From: Bryopsis sp. KO-2023
Lineage: Eukaryota > Chlorophyta > Ulvophyceae > Bryopsidales > Bryopsidaceae
DNA: 64,000 nt
Assembly: GCA_030272585.1 (NCBI GenBank)
Contig: BSYQ01000005.1
Location: 2,604,001-2,668,000, forward strand
Direction of reading: 5' to 3'
A program made the position numbers and the translations under genes. This document shows positions 1-10,750 of the stretch, piece after piece. How positions within the stretch are numbered: the stretch's first letter is position 1; the number at the start of each line of letters is the position of its first letter. The notes under the pieces are model-generated. The model saw nothing but the letters and a program-made list of their open reading frames with translations, did not search any database and was not told the origin of the DNA.

Positions 1-1
1 A

Positions 2-163
2 TCCGACGACGGTGACGATGCGGTCGCGACTGCGAACGCCAACGCCGCCATCATCACGAACCAAAAGCAATTCAACAGGTTCAGAAGGAGGTACAACCGC
101 GGCCTGCGCGCCGCCACCGTGACCGGGAGCAATTCATTCATCGTTTCTGAAACGATCGAGTGA
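2..163 (+). CDS. 3' end of an unidentified gene (partial)
   Basis: An open frame enters from the left edge and ends at TGA 161-163, giving 53 C-terminal residues. The tail starts Ser/Asp-rich, passes through an Ala/Asn run and a basic stretch (RFRRRYNRGLR), and ends in SETIE. The G+C-rich, well-mixed codon usage contrasts with the T-rich sequence right after the stop, which looks like a 3' UTR. No domain is recognisable in so short a piece, and I cannot say whether it is one exon or several. No function is proposed. Confidence 0.55.
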   Translation, partial: SDDGDDAVATANANAAIITNQKQFNRFRRRYNRGLRAATVTGSNSFIVSETIE

Positions 164-1485
164 CCGGTTGGAAATAACGATGGAACCCTGGGGGTAGTTT
201 TTTTGGTGGTGGTGGTGTGGTGGCGTTCGGGGACGTTGTGAATTCTTGCCTCCGATCGTGATCAATTGATGTGATCGAACGGGGTTAATGGAAACCCTGC
301 TGAGGAGGAGAGAAATTAATAAAAATGCGATTTGGGGAAGGGAAAAAATAGAAGGAAAAAAACAAACAAAAAAGAACCGCAGTGTCATGGATTTTAAAAA
401 GCTACTTTTCAAAATTGTCATGAAAAAAGAAAAGCATCGAGGAATGTTCCGATGGGAAATATGTTTTTTCTTTTTTTTTTGTCTACGAATATTTTCTACA
501 GATATTTACCGAGTTTGGTTTGCTATGTATTGTTCTGCTTTTTTTTTTTTTGACTTTGGGAAATAATAGTCGTTGGGTGAAGGATGTGTTTTAACTGATA
601 AAAAGAAAAAACACTTGAGGAGAAAAAACACACAGAAAAAACCAAAGAAAAAACCAAAAAACTCAACTGCAGGTTGATGATGGAGCGAGGGGGGTTGCTT
701 GTTTGTTTCTTCTTTTCGGGGACGTTTTTTTCAGTTACAATGCATTCGTATTCCAGTGTTTTTGTTCGAGGGGTTGTTTCCCCCCTATTAGGCAATAAAG
801 GAGTGTTGTGGGTGTGGGAATGTATTTCACCACACAAATGCTGGTCTTTTATGAATCTTTCCATATGTCAGAAATATATGTGTAAAGTGTATTTTTGACG
901 GGGATGTGCGTTTGTTTGGTTTGGTGTGGATCTGGGATTGTAAATTAAAAAATTATGAAAAGGAAGGGTAAGTATCAATGAATCAGTATGTATCTGTCCA
1001 GATCCAGTTCCTTTATGTTTGGCTGTTGAACCTTGTGGTTAATTTGCGGCCCCAATCAGTTCGAAAAAATGAGAATGTGGCCCCAACTAATCACAAAGTT
1101 TTGAACACAAGATTAATTTCTCTGTGGAGTTCTATGAAATCCTCAATTGTTTTCAAGGATGTGGCCCTTTTGTTGGCCCCAAATCGTCTTTGAAAAAAAA
1201 AACGTTTTAACCCTTTTGTGGCTCAAAAAACTGCCATAAACACAACAAGACTCCTGGTGGCCAGCAATATAATTTAATAGCATTCATCAATAGAACATAC
1301 TATAGTGAGAAAGGTTGGCTCAAAAAAGTTAGGTGGTGGTATGTTTTTTCCTGTGAGAATCTGTGAAAGGGTATGCGACAACAGCAAGCGCCACCGCGAG
1401 GTTGTGAACGCAAAGCTTCAGCCAGCATGACATACTATGCATTACGTACATTGGCAATGCGATTCCAAAAACACAACTTTCATTT
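164..1485. other. Intergenic, T/A-rich; holds a dispersed repeat
   Basis: Downstream of the partial gene the sequence is rich in T and A homopolymers with only short frames that lack coding character. The only structure I see is the gtggcccc repeat at 1038-1240, listed separately. No RNA gene was recognised. Confidence 0.6.
1038..1240 (+). repeat. Dispersed gtggcccc-rich repeat, copy 1
   Basis: This stretch contains several gtggcccc/gtggccct words separated by AT-rich spacers and ends with an aaacgtttt...cccttttgtggc segment. A similar arrangement in the same order lies at 52195-52435 on the same strand. It has no coding frame. It may be a short interspersed or decayed mobile element. Confidence 0.55.
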
Positions 1486-1862
1486 TCAGGTTTCTGACTG
1501 AGCATCCTTTACATTGGCCATTGTTGTTTTTGTTGATGTTGGACCGTCGACGGCCGAAGCCCTTTTTGCAAATACCACAACATAATCCATCACGCTTGCC
1601 CCCGTCCAACACACATAAAAGAGAACAGCTCCCGTCACGGTCAGGTCCAAATGCAAGGTGCGTTGATACCACTCACAGACGTGGTTCAACAAATTGGCTT
1701 TCCACCGCTTTTCAAGTGGATTCCGCCCTCAGGTTCACTTCTCCACGAAGGAGGTGAACGATACTCGTGTGTGCCCGAAATTATACAAGATCCTCTGGTT
1801 GGTGTTCCATATGCTGCTGCCCCACCATCATGATATATGAGAATGGAGCCACGAAAGCTGTG

Positions 1863-3254
1863 CTAGTAGCAGAAGCACTGCGGCACCGACGATCCCAAGG
1901 GGAAAATCAGCAGATTGTGGTTGGGGTCGAAAGAGGCCCCGCTTCGCAGCCCATTCTTTGCGCATCTATCCAAAACACGAACACAGTTCATAATCAACAC
2001 AGATGGACAGATTTCTCAAAGAAACACTCCACCATCAGCTGACTGTTCTCACCCTGGGGCATCCCAGCAGCACGAGTACTCTGCAACCGTGGAGCAAACT
2101 GGGATCTGGGCGCCGGCCGTGGTCGAGGAGGAGTCAGATTCAGCACTTCCGTCGCCGCTTGTCACAGGAACTGGGTCATCGACCCCGCCGCCGTTGGCGT
2201 TGATCGCGGTGGAGCTTCCCTCCACGTCGACTCCGCATTCGGAGTTGGCATTCAGTTCGCCTGTGAACAAGACCCTCAGGTTCTACCAAATAGATACATG
2301 CATATGGTCGAGCAGTGGGGCCAACACCAAGCCAACAAACCTGTGCAAACTTCTGAAGTCGCGATCGCCAACGCGTCAGCGATGGCCGTTGTTGCGGAAA
2401 GAACAAACTCGGAGCGGAATGCTTCGGCTGTTCCGCTGCCTTCGACACAGGCTCTTGCACTACCTTCCGCAGCTGCCGCCGCGAATCCCACTGCAATCGC
2501 GGTCAGGTCTCCCATACACACTGCGCTCGAATCGCCACCAGCTGCAACAGCAACGGCTCGAGCGAAAGCTTCTGCATACGCTGTCGCAAAGGAATCTCCG
2601 CGTGCTACACTGAAACCGCATCCGAAACCTTGACCGTCACAGGACACCTGCACGAGCCCAGCAGGAGGTCAATACACGAAAGAGACAAGAAGATTAACTG
2701 AGCAACACACTGAACCTTATCTCGGCTGCACTACCTTTGCCAACGCCTCGAAATACACCGACGCCACCGCAGTCGCTGCCGCCGTTGCTGCGGCTTCCGC
2801 CGTCACGGGACTGCACAGGTCGGTTGTCAGGATTTCCTTCACTTCGCTCTCGAGTTTGGACTCTGCGAATGCAAGAGACTGTGGGCACAGCAACAAGAGT
2901 CAGCGACTTTCTCTGTGCATTTTTTCAGCAAGTTAAAACATAAACACCACCACAAGACGCTCAACACAATTCTCACGTTGCAGCTCGCTCCGGCCCAGCC
3001 CTTGCACGATCCTGATTTCACCACGAGGCTCACGGAGCCAAAGACCTGGCAAGATGTGGTTGAGGTCTGGTAGAGGCGTCGACCTGAAAAAACACATGCG
3101 AATATTCGAGCTCAGACGGCGCACACCAACGAAAGCAAGAAAACGACAACTTGCGCCGACATCCCACAAAACACATGCGCTCCAAACCTGCAAAAGCTTG
3201 CGGCAGCGCCACGAGTGCAAGGAAAGCCAACAAGATTGTAGCGTTCATCGTCAT
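1863..3254 (-). CDS. Secreted Ala-alternating, Cys-rich protein, copy A
   Basis: Six exons on the minus strand: 3254-3188, 3083-2977, 2878-2735, 2647-2341, 2260-2053 and 1965-1863, encoding 311 residues. Residues 1-22 form a clear signal peptide ending in the AFAG region, so the product is secreted or surface-bound. The mature part has three Cys in exon 2, then long stretches in which alanine occupies every second position (for example ATAIADALAIA), broken by single Cys residues. A Ser/Thr/Gly-rich linker follows, and the tail carries a CC pair and ends CFCY. All splice sites are intact, including an exon 6 acceptor that differs from copy B (gatag versus acag). It lies in inverted repeat arm A and is almost identical to copy B. 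Ten Cys are shared with the diverged copy C. I do not recognise the family; a structural extracellular or cell-wall role is only a guess. Confidence 0.82.
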
Positions 3255-3927
3255 TGTGAAAAGGAAAAGTCGAGACAAAACAGTTGGCTGAGAGTAGGAA
3301 GTACGCACACACGGAGAAAACACACAAATCGTTGCTTGTGATGTTTGTGAAACAACTGGTTTTTATGCTGTCGGTTGCAACCTTCCCTGTCCTGCGTGAG
3401 TCACGCCTAACTGTTGGCAGGCCACTGCACTCACACGAGCAGTACCTTTTGTCAACCTTAAGGTCGCAAATACTGGTTCTGTGTGCGTGCAAAATAACAT
3501 AACAATATATTAGGTCCCAAAGAGAGGCTTTGGTGGCCGGTGCGGGTGCCCCTGCCGAAATTGCTGAACTTGAAAAAGGGATTCCGCAAGGTCTACACCC
3601 AGCTTCTAAAGTCTTTTGGAAAAGCACTTCAAATGTATGCAGGATATTGATATATGGAGGGCATCGGGGCAATTGGAATTGTTGAGTCATGGATGAACGA
3701 TAGTATTTCGAACCTCTTCTCCTCATTGAAATTGTTCTCGGCCCTGCAGGAAATCTGACAGACATCCTGAACATCCAGGATGTCTTTAGGAGATGGGGGA
3801 GGGGCATCTATATAAAACCACAAAATACAACAATTCCAATCAATCGATATCAAACAATTTCGTTGAATCAATATTAAACAATTTTCTGGTTCGCTATTTA
3901 CAGCCCTTTGGTTTATTCAACATCCCA
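3255..3927. other. Spacer between copy A and the cysteine synthase gene
   Basis: The first 350 bases are the copy A upstream region within the inverted repeat. They include a short plus-strand frame at about 3515-3605 whose translation is conserved in the other arm (see findings). The rest, up to the cysteine synthase stop, is unremarkable 3' flank. Confidence 0.5.
3360..3403 (-). promoter_or_regulatory. Putative core promoter of copy A
   Basis: On the minus strand a TATA-like ATAAAAA (3360-3366) lies about 106 bases before the start codon. A TGACTCA bZIP-type box (3397-3403) lies upstream of it. Both elements have counterparts at the same spacing before copy B (TGACTCA 47237-47243, ATAAATAT 47274-47281). 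Conservation in the other arm is expected from the duplication, so it is weak support. Confidence 0.3.
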
Positions 3928-6900
3928 TCAATCCATCTGAATGAAATCCAGAGAACCACCTTCCCCTCGGGGTGCCAATCCTGCTCCCTCTAAATACTCC
4001 GGATTGTGAAATTTGCTCAAATGCCTGGCACCCCCATCGCACAGAATCGTGACAATCACATGCCCAGGGCCCAACGATTTCGCAACCTTCACCGCTCCCA
4101 CACAATTCACAGCCGTCGAACTCCCCAGAAACAAACCATCGTTTCTGACCAAGTGCTTCGACATTTCCACCGCTTCTCGATCGGAGCATTTGAAAGCCCC
4201 ATCGATTTTCGCCAGAGAGAAGTTTTGGGTGGTTCGGTTGATCCCGACGCCTTCGGTGATTGTGTCGAATGGATTTCTGAGCCGTTTTCCTTCGGCCTCC
4301 ACAGAATCGTACATCACTCCTCTTGTGACCTGGGAAATGTTACGATTGCTTTCTCTTTCTTTTTTTCTTTTTCAACAAAGTGCTCTATTTTTCGAGTCTG
4401 AAAACCTTATGCAGCCTGTCCACTTTTCGGATGAGCAATATGGGGTAATCTTTCTCAAATAAGTTTAAAAAAAGGGTTGATTTTCTGACTTTCCTGATGG
4501 TTGCAATCATATATTTTGTTTCATCTGCATTCTCCTTTTCATGTTCAAAAAAGCATAAAAAAACGAGAAATTGAACTTTGAAAAAAGCTGACGATGGGCT
4601 CCATCGAGGGCTCGATGCCGGGACTTTTTGCTTGCAACTTTTTCTTTTTCAATATTTTTCCAGGGTGGTTTTTCATTATTCACAAAAAAAAGTGTGTGCT
4701 TTCCCAAACTAGTTCCCATTTGGTTAATACTTGCCTTGTTGTAGAGGCTCGATCCTGGTGGGTCTGACAAGAAAATTTTCACTCTTTCGCTTTTCCCTTT
4801 CAAGTAATTCGAGACGCCAGCAATTGTTCCCCCAGTTCCAGCACCAGATACAAAAGCATCCATTTTTCCATTTGTCTGACTCCACATTTCAGCCCCTCCA
4901 CAAAAGAAAACACGAAAAAGCCATTCATAATTCTTTATTCCCCCAAAAAACCCCTCAGTAACAATTGAAAAAAACCATCACTCTGTAGTCCAGGTGAATG
5001 ATGACTTCTATGATTGATCGTGCCAACGTGGCTTTTTTCTTGGACCTTGGATTGTGGGTTGATCGTTGAATTTGTAAATAAAACAAGCAGATTTTATAAA
5101 AAAATAAAAATCCCCACCTGTTTTCAGATGCGCTCGGAAGTTCGCCAAATTTTCAAACTGATCGGCAAACATCGCACCGTGGGGTCCATTTTTAGATTCT
5201 TCGTTCGCGCGGCGCCTAGCCACATTCACGAAATGATCCGGATGGACTATCGAAACCGGCCGGACCCTTTCAACCACAGCATCTGAATGGAAAAAGATCC
5301 CCCTTTTAAAAAAAACCTGGTAAAACTTAAACAAAAAATGTCTAGGTCTTTATCGCCCCGATCAGCACAGTAACAGAGTTCATGACCAAGTGGGATGGTA
5401 GAAGATCGCAAATCATATATCTCCAGTTTGAATTTGTGTATCACCTGTTTTGTTTTTCACAGTTTGGAGGTGGACCCTTATGCACTTTTTTGAATGAAGC
5501 TTTCTGCCTTTGCTGGAATATGGTCCGCAAAAGAATATGAAAACTTTGAGGAAACTGACAAGAAAAGAAAGCATTGTCCGGGATTACTCTTGATGTTTCA
5601 AAACAACATGACAGTCATGAGGAAACCCACATCTGAACCTGATGGGTCATGCAGCATTCCAAAACTTCCATATATATTTTTAGAATGTTTAAATATTAGC
5701 CATTGAAAGAGATCATGAAAGACATCATGTAATGGTCAAGTCATACATCTAGTGCTGTGTGACGTATCGGCCATTTTCTTTAAAAAACAAAAAAAAACGA
5801 ACCTAAAGCCTCCAGTGTTTGAGCTTTCTCAATAGCAGCATCATCCGGCATCACGATGTGACAGCGACATCCGACAGCTTTTGCCACCTGCCATTGTTTT
5901 GGGAAAAAAAAAAAATCAGACAAAGCATTGTTCGAAGGGAGGGGGTGTTGAGGGTTGGGGGTTGAAACAGCACCAAACCAGAAAAAAACAACGAAAAACA
6001 ACAGCAAATTTTTCGTTTTGAATAAGCATCAAAGAAACGTGTGATGTCCGTTGCTCATCTCTTTCACGAGTTGAAAATAAGCCACCTTTTTTTGCAAGGC
6101 ACTATTCTGCTACTCTGTTTTTTCGTATGTACATGAGGTAAATTTACAAGTTTCACAAATTCATCACAGCAGTAGGGAAAAGAAAAAAAAATTACTGATT
6201 TCTGAAGTCACCTACCATGACTAGACTGACCCCTGTGCTGCCAACAGTACCCTCCGTAATGAGCCCTCCAATATCGAGAGCTCCAGACTTCATTCCCTCC
6301 TCAACCAGCTCCTTGGCGACTCGATCTTTGACACTGCCCCCCGGGTTCAAAAATTCAGCTTTTCCCAAAATCTGCATTCCGCCGGATGCAGTGCCCAAAA
6401 TAACTAAGCGCCCTCGATGCTAAAATATTATTGCACTTTGTGCTGGCTTTTTTTTTTCTCTCTTTGAAAAAAAAGGAAAAGACAACTTTTTTCTTGGCTT
6501 TTTGGAAAGGGGGAGGGGTTAACAGTAGAAAACTATCATTGGCACAGCGAATCAGTTTTGTTTTCGATCCAGTTTGGAGTTTGATAAGCAGATGGCACTA
6601 CCATCGATCGATCGGCTTCATGGCAAGAGTGCCTCCCTCTGCTGGATCTTTTTATAAAAAAAGGATTCTTATTTTTTACTTTTTACTTTTTATTCTAAAA
6701 TAAAATAAATCGAAAATTATACAGGAAGAGAAACGGACCTCGCATCCCGTGGCTTCAGACAAGCTTGCGATTCTAATGAGGGGCGTATTTCCGATAGCAC
6801 CCAAAACACCATCGACCACCTTGTCCATTCGATGACACTGTCCATGACTGACATAGTGCCACACCAACTGATGACACATTTTGCAATTAGCTCAACAATG

Positions 6901-7196
6901 TAAGCCACCACATTTGTTGGGGAAAAAACCCCTCAAATGCCTTGATGTTTCATACGATCCACTCAGGATTAATTTCGACAGCTGGATGGATTGCATGGTA
7001 AAATTTTCACTACATCAAAGAATTAAATCTCAAACATATTGGATTTGCTTTTCGAAAGAGATTCCCAAAGATATTTTGGTTCAACTTCACACGCATCTCT
7101 GTAGTGAAGCTACATTACCTTGTAAATTCCATACGCCGCCAAAGCGCTCCCCGCGCCCAGCATCCAAAACAACGATCGCTGCGATCTCTCGATCAT
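3928..7196 (-). CDS. Cysteine synthase-like PLP enzyme, Mcy1 type, with N-terminal membrane anchor
   Basis: Seven exons: 7196-7119, 6837-6739, 6371-6216, 5887-5803, 5282-5118, 4895-4735 and 4329-3928, giving 381 residues. The protein is a fold-type II pyridoxal-phosphate enzyme. GAIGNTPLIRI lies near residue 50, the Schiff-base lysine is K74 in NPGGSVKDR, the substrate loop is EGTVGSTG (about 99-106), and the phosphate-binding GAGTGGTIAG lies in exon 6. The sequence fits the mitochondrial outer-membrane or desulfhydrase-like branch typified by yeast Mcy1 better than plastid OASTL or cystathionine beta-synthase. Exon 1 supplies a hydrophobic segment (LFWMLGAGSALAAYGIY), consistent with a membrane anchor. 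The exon 6 donor is GC (AAG|GCAAGT), the only non-GT donor in this gene. The start is the first Met in frame with this anchor. It is head to head with the bestrophin gene 288 bases away. Confidence 0.9.
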
Positions 7197-7484
7197 GCTG
7201 GGGGTTCCCCGCAAGAAAACCTCCCTGTCTGTAACGTCCGACAATACAAACACGAGGTTTTATCGCGAAAACTGCCCCAGCGAACGACAGTTAGACGTGG
7301 AATGTGATTAATTGATTTCCTAGTCAATCAGCTGTCACTCTCGCATGGCCTCCCACCCTTTTAACAATCTTTTTGCCCTTTGCATACCAACCTGCTGATC
7401 AACACACCCCACCTGCTCGCGGACGGGAAACTCACGCGCGTTTTGCAAAAACAAATCAAAAGTGCACGCACACCCAACCGTCCA
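7197..7484. promoter_or_regulatory. Shared divergent promoter, cysteine synthase / bestrophin
   Basis: Only 288 bases separate the two divergent start codons, so the 5' UTRs and promoters of both genes must sit here. The stretch is less homopolymeric than the flanking introns. I see no clear TATA box for either gene. Confidence 0.5.
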
Positions 7485-10400
7485 ATGAGTACTCTTTACG
7501 GAAGCACGGGGTCCTCGCTCGGCGGCCAGCGATTGACGCTGTCGCTACCAAAAAGCGCTTGTGCCCCACGTGTCGGTCGAGCCTCGAAGCTCGGGATTCG
7601 GTGCAGCAGCAGCACCGCTCGCCCTGCTGCAGTGATCCGCGACGACGATAAGGAGGAAAGCCGAAAGTATAGGCGATCGGTAAGTGGTAGACCTCCAGGG
7701 CAGCGAGCGTCATTGCTGTTCCTGTACGCGTTGCCTTTCTGCTTCTCTCGACGCTGAATCGTCTCGGTCGGTGAAAATGCGAATCGTTATTTGCGTAGCT
7801 TTGAGTTTGCGCGTGGTTGTGTTTCGCATTATAAACCTCTAACCTGAGGCGTGTTTTTTTTTGGGAACGTAGGTTTTCAACTTCGAGAAGTGGGCAAAGT
7901 TCAGAAGCACCAGTCGATACTACTTCGCCATCAAGACCATCCCCGAGTAAGTAGTAACAGCCAGACAGAAAAATCTTTCGCCGTCGCTGGGGGAGGGGGG
8001 GCAGGGTTGTAGTACTTTGATACTGCGGACGTCATGGTGTCGTGGTGGGAGGCCGCACAGAGACGTCCATAAACACACTTGATTCACACCTGCGTGGAAC
8101 GTCTGAAAAAAGGTTTTAGGAAAGTGTTGTTTCTTTCTTGCTTCGGTTACTACACAACGGGTTGATACTCGTCGTACGGTTTTTTTTTGGGGGGGGGTGG
8201 GGGGAGTTGGCTTGAGTTAGCTTGGGTGTCCAAAAGTCCACTGCAGCAGTAAATTCTGTGGAGGGATTTTTTTAGGGCTTGTGGAGGGGGTGATTTGTAG
8301 GGGTTTGATAATATCCAATTTGAGAGGTGATTGGCTTTTTTAACGGCCAGCCAGACATATTCGTCTGCAGAAATGAGTTAGTTGCTGGATCATATTAGAA
8401 TTTCCAAGTGCACCTGCGATTGAACAGCAATTTGGTGAGGTCACCTTGTGCACGAGGATAAGGTCTGCAGTTTTGATGGTTTTGATATAACATCTAACCG
8501 GCCTTCCGCTTTCTTTTTTGCTTTTTTTCCCCCCTTGCAGATCCCGTATCGTGCGATCGCTGTTTCCTGCAATCTTTTGGGTGGGTGGATTCTCTGCCCT
8601 GGTGGGTGGCTACGAATCGGCAATCACTGACGGTCTTTTGCCGTCTTACCTCCCCACTTTCATGCTTCCCAACCCAACTCCACAAGGATTGACTTCTTTC
8701 GCATTGGCGCTGTTGCTCGTCTTCAGGTGGGCTTGGAGACCATTTCAATATCCCTTTTTTCCTTTGCCCCTTTTCGAATGAACCGACTTTGTTTTCACTA
8801 AAATTTTCATTCGATTCTTACCCCTTACAATTTTTCTTGAAACATCTTAAAACATTTTTTCTGTTTTCCTGCTCCACTCTGTCTCTTTTTTTTACGGACT
8901 TGCTGGAACTGGCTTACGACGACGGTGTACTGTTACTTTTCCTGAATAGGACAAATGCCAGTTACGGTCGGTTTGATGAAGCTCGAAAAATGTGGGGGCT
9001 CCTCCTGAATAGGGGTAGAGACTTGCAAAGACAGGTGAGTGTTTCTTGCCATTCCAATTCATTCTTTTTTCCCTATCCAGTTTTTTTTGGTCCCCATACA
9101 TAGGTAGCGAATCCTTTTCCTCCTGACCCCCACAAATCAGGTGGTCCACAATTGTTCAGATTTTTTTTGCTTTTTTTGCTTTTTGCTTGGAAAATTGTTT
9201 ATGCATGTTTTTCGGTCCGACATTGCAGGTGTTGACTCACCGATACGCTGCCGATCAAGACATGGAGGAATTTTCCGCCCGGTGGATCGCTGCCATGGGT
9301 TACAGTCTGATGTGCCATTTGAGGGACGATCATGACATCAGGGAGGAAGTCAACGATTTGCTTCGCCCCGCCGAGGTTGAAGCTCTGGTGAGTGGGCTTA
9401 AATCTGAATCACTCAATCGAGAAAAATGAGGATATATTCCCACACATGCAGACGTTATCTGTCCCGCGGGGGGGGGGGGGGGGGAACCTGTTTGAGCAAA
9501 ATGTAGCTTTCCACAAAATTTGCACTAGCTTTCCACAAAGTTTGTACAAGTTTGAGAAGCAAATTCGGCTTTGTTCGATTTCTTCCCCAAAGAAATTGTC
9601 TTGTATATATGTATATACTATATATGGTGTACGGTGCACCAACCCAATTTTCAAAATGGTGCAAAAATTGAAATGGGATATGTGTGCATTGTCAGGCTGC
9701 CTCTGAGCATCGCCCCTTGTACTGTATCCAAGTTTTGTCCACCATGGTGAGATCTGCAGAGGCCAATGAAATCGAGCAGCTCCAGATGTTCCAGAACTTG
9801 ACCACTTTCGAAGATATTTTGGGAGGCTGCGAACGACTGTTGTCCACCCCTGTGCCTCTGTCTTACACCAGGTATCCATTCTGATGGTCCCCAAATCTAC
9901 TGTGATTAAATTTTATTTAGGAAAGGGGGGGGGGGGGGTTGGGAAGGGAAGGGGTCATCCTGCTAGATACATTGCCAGAAACAAAGTTTTTTGGCTTACT
10001 TCTCTGCCCTGTGGTTTGTATCTTGAGCTTTCTATGAATGGAGACTGTGTGGGGGATGTCCAGCAATATGCTGGGGGGGGGATTTTCGGTGAGTTTTCAT
10101 TATTTTTAAAAAAAAACTCTTGGCGGTGTTTTTCCACAGGCACACTGCTCGGTTCCTTCTCTTATGGCTGACCTTCTTGCCGTTTGGTTTGTGGACTACC
10201 ATCGGATGGGGAATGGTCCCTTGCAACATCCTCGTCGCTGCCCTGTTGTTGGCTATTGAGGAAATCGGGGTCCAGATTGAAGAGCCCTTCGGGTATGGAC
10301 CTATTTTGCTGGTCTCTAATATTTTTTTGATAGATTTGTATACGTTTTATTTCCTTTTCTGTCCTACTGTGACTGCTTTTTGATGGTCCCAAGTGTTAGT

Positions 10401-10750
10401 ATCTTTGCAACGGGATGAATTGACTCGAGGTTATTAATAAGTTTTACTCTCCCACGATAAGCGAGTGTGGAAAAGCAAACCACACGGAACATTACAGGAC
10501 AGCAACAAATGTATCTGTGCATGGTATGTTTGTTTTTTTTTGAGGATTAGACCACTCTAGCCTGACACATTGGGTTTTTTTTTCACCGTTTTCCAGAATT
10601 TTGGCGCTGGAGGGAATCTGTGCCAAGCTGAGGAAGAATGTGCACGATCTTATCGATGATGCTGGAAGCAGCGAACAAGTGTTCGGCGATATGAAAACCA
10701 TGAATGAATTGTTTGCAGCCGGTGCCAATGGCACCCAGGGCATGAAATGA
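7485..10750 (+). CDS. Plastid bestrophin-family chloride channel
   Basis: Eight exons: 7485-7679, 7873-7946, 8541-8726, 8950-9034, 9229-9387, 9696-9871, 10140-10292 and 10597-10750, encoding 393 residues. Residues 1 to about 60 are Ser/Ala/Arg-rich and poor in acidic residues until the junction, like a chloroplast transit peptide. The rest follows the bestrophin family: VFNFEKWAKFR, a hydrophobic pair in exon 3, the LALLLVFRTNASYGRFDEARKMWG block, CERLLSTPVPLSYTRHTARFL, and LPFGLW before a transmembrane segment and IEEPFG. In land plants such proteins (VCCN1 type) are voltage-dependent thylakoid anion channels that tune proton motive force. In algae some relatives carry bicarbonate into the lumen. 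Which of these applies here cannot be read from the sequence. The C-terminus is short, as in plant members. Confidence 0.93.

Larger units (their letters stand above)
1486..3602 (-). repeat. Inverted repeat arm A (about 2.1 kb)
   Basis: Read as reverse complement, this block matches 47039-49151 nearly base for base, through exons, introns, promoter and 3' flank of the Ala/Cys-rich gene. Similarity stops abruptly near 1486 (next to ttcag.tttctgactg) and fades just beyond the shared ggtgtagacctt segment at about 3602. Within the arm the differences are scattered substitutions and small indels. The arms are in opposite orientation and about 43 kb apart. Confidence 0.85.
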
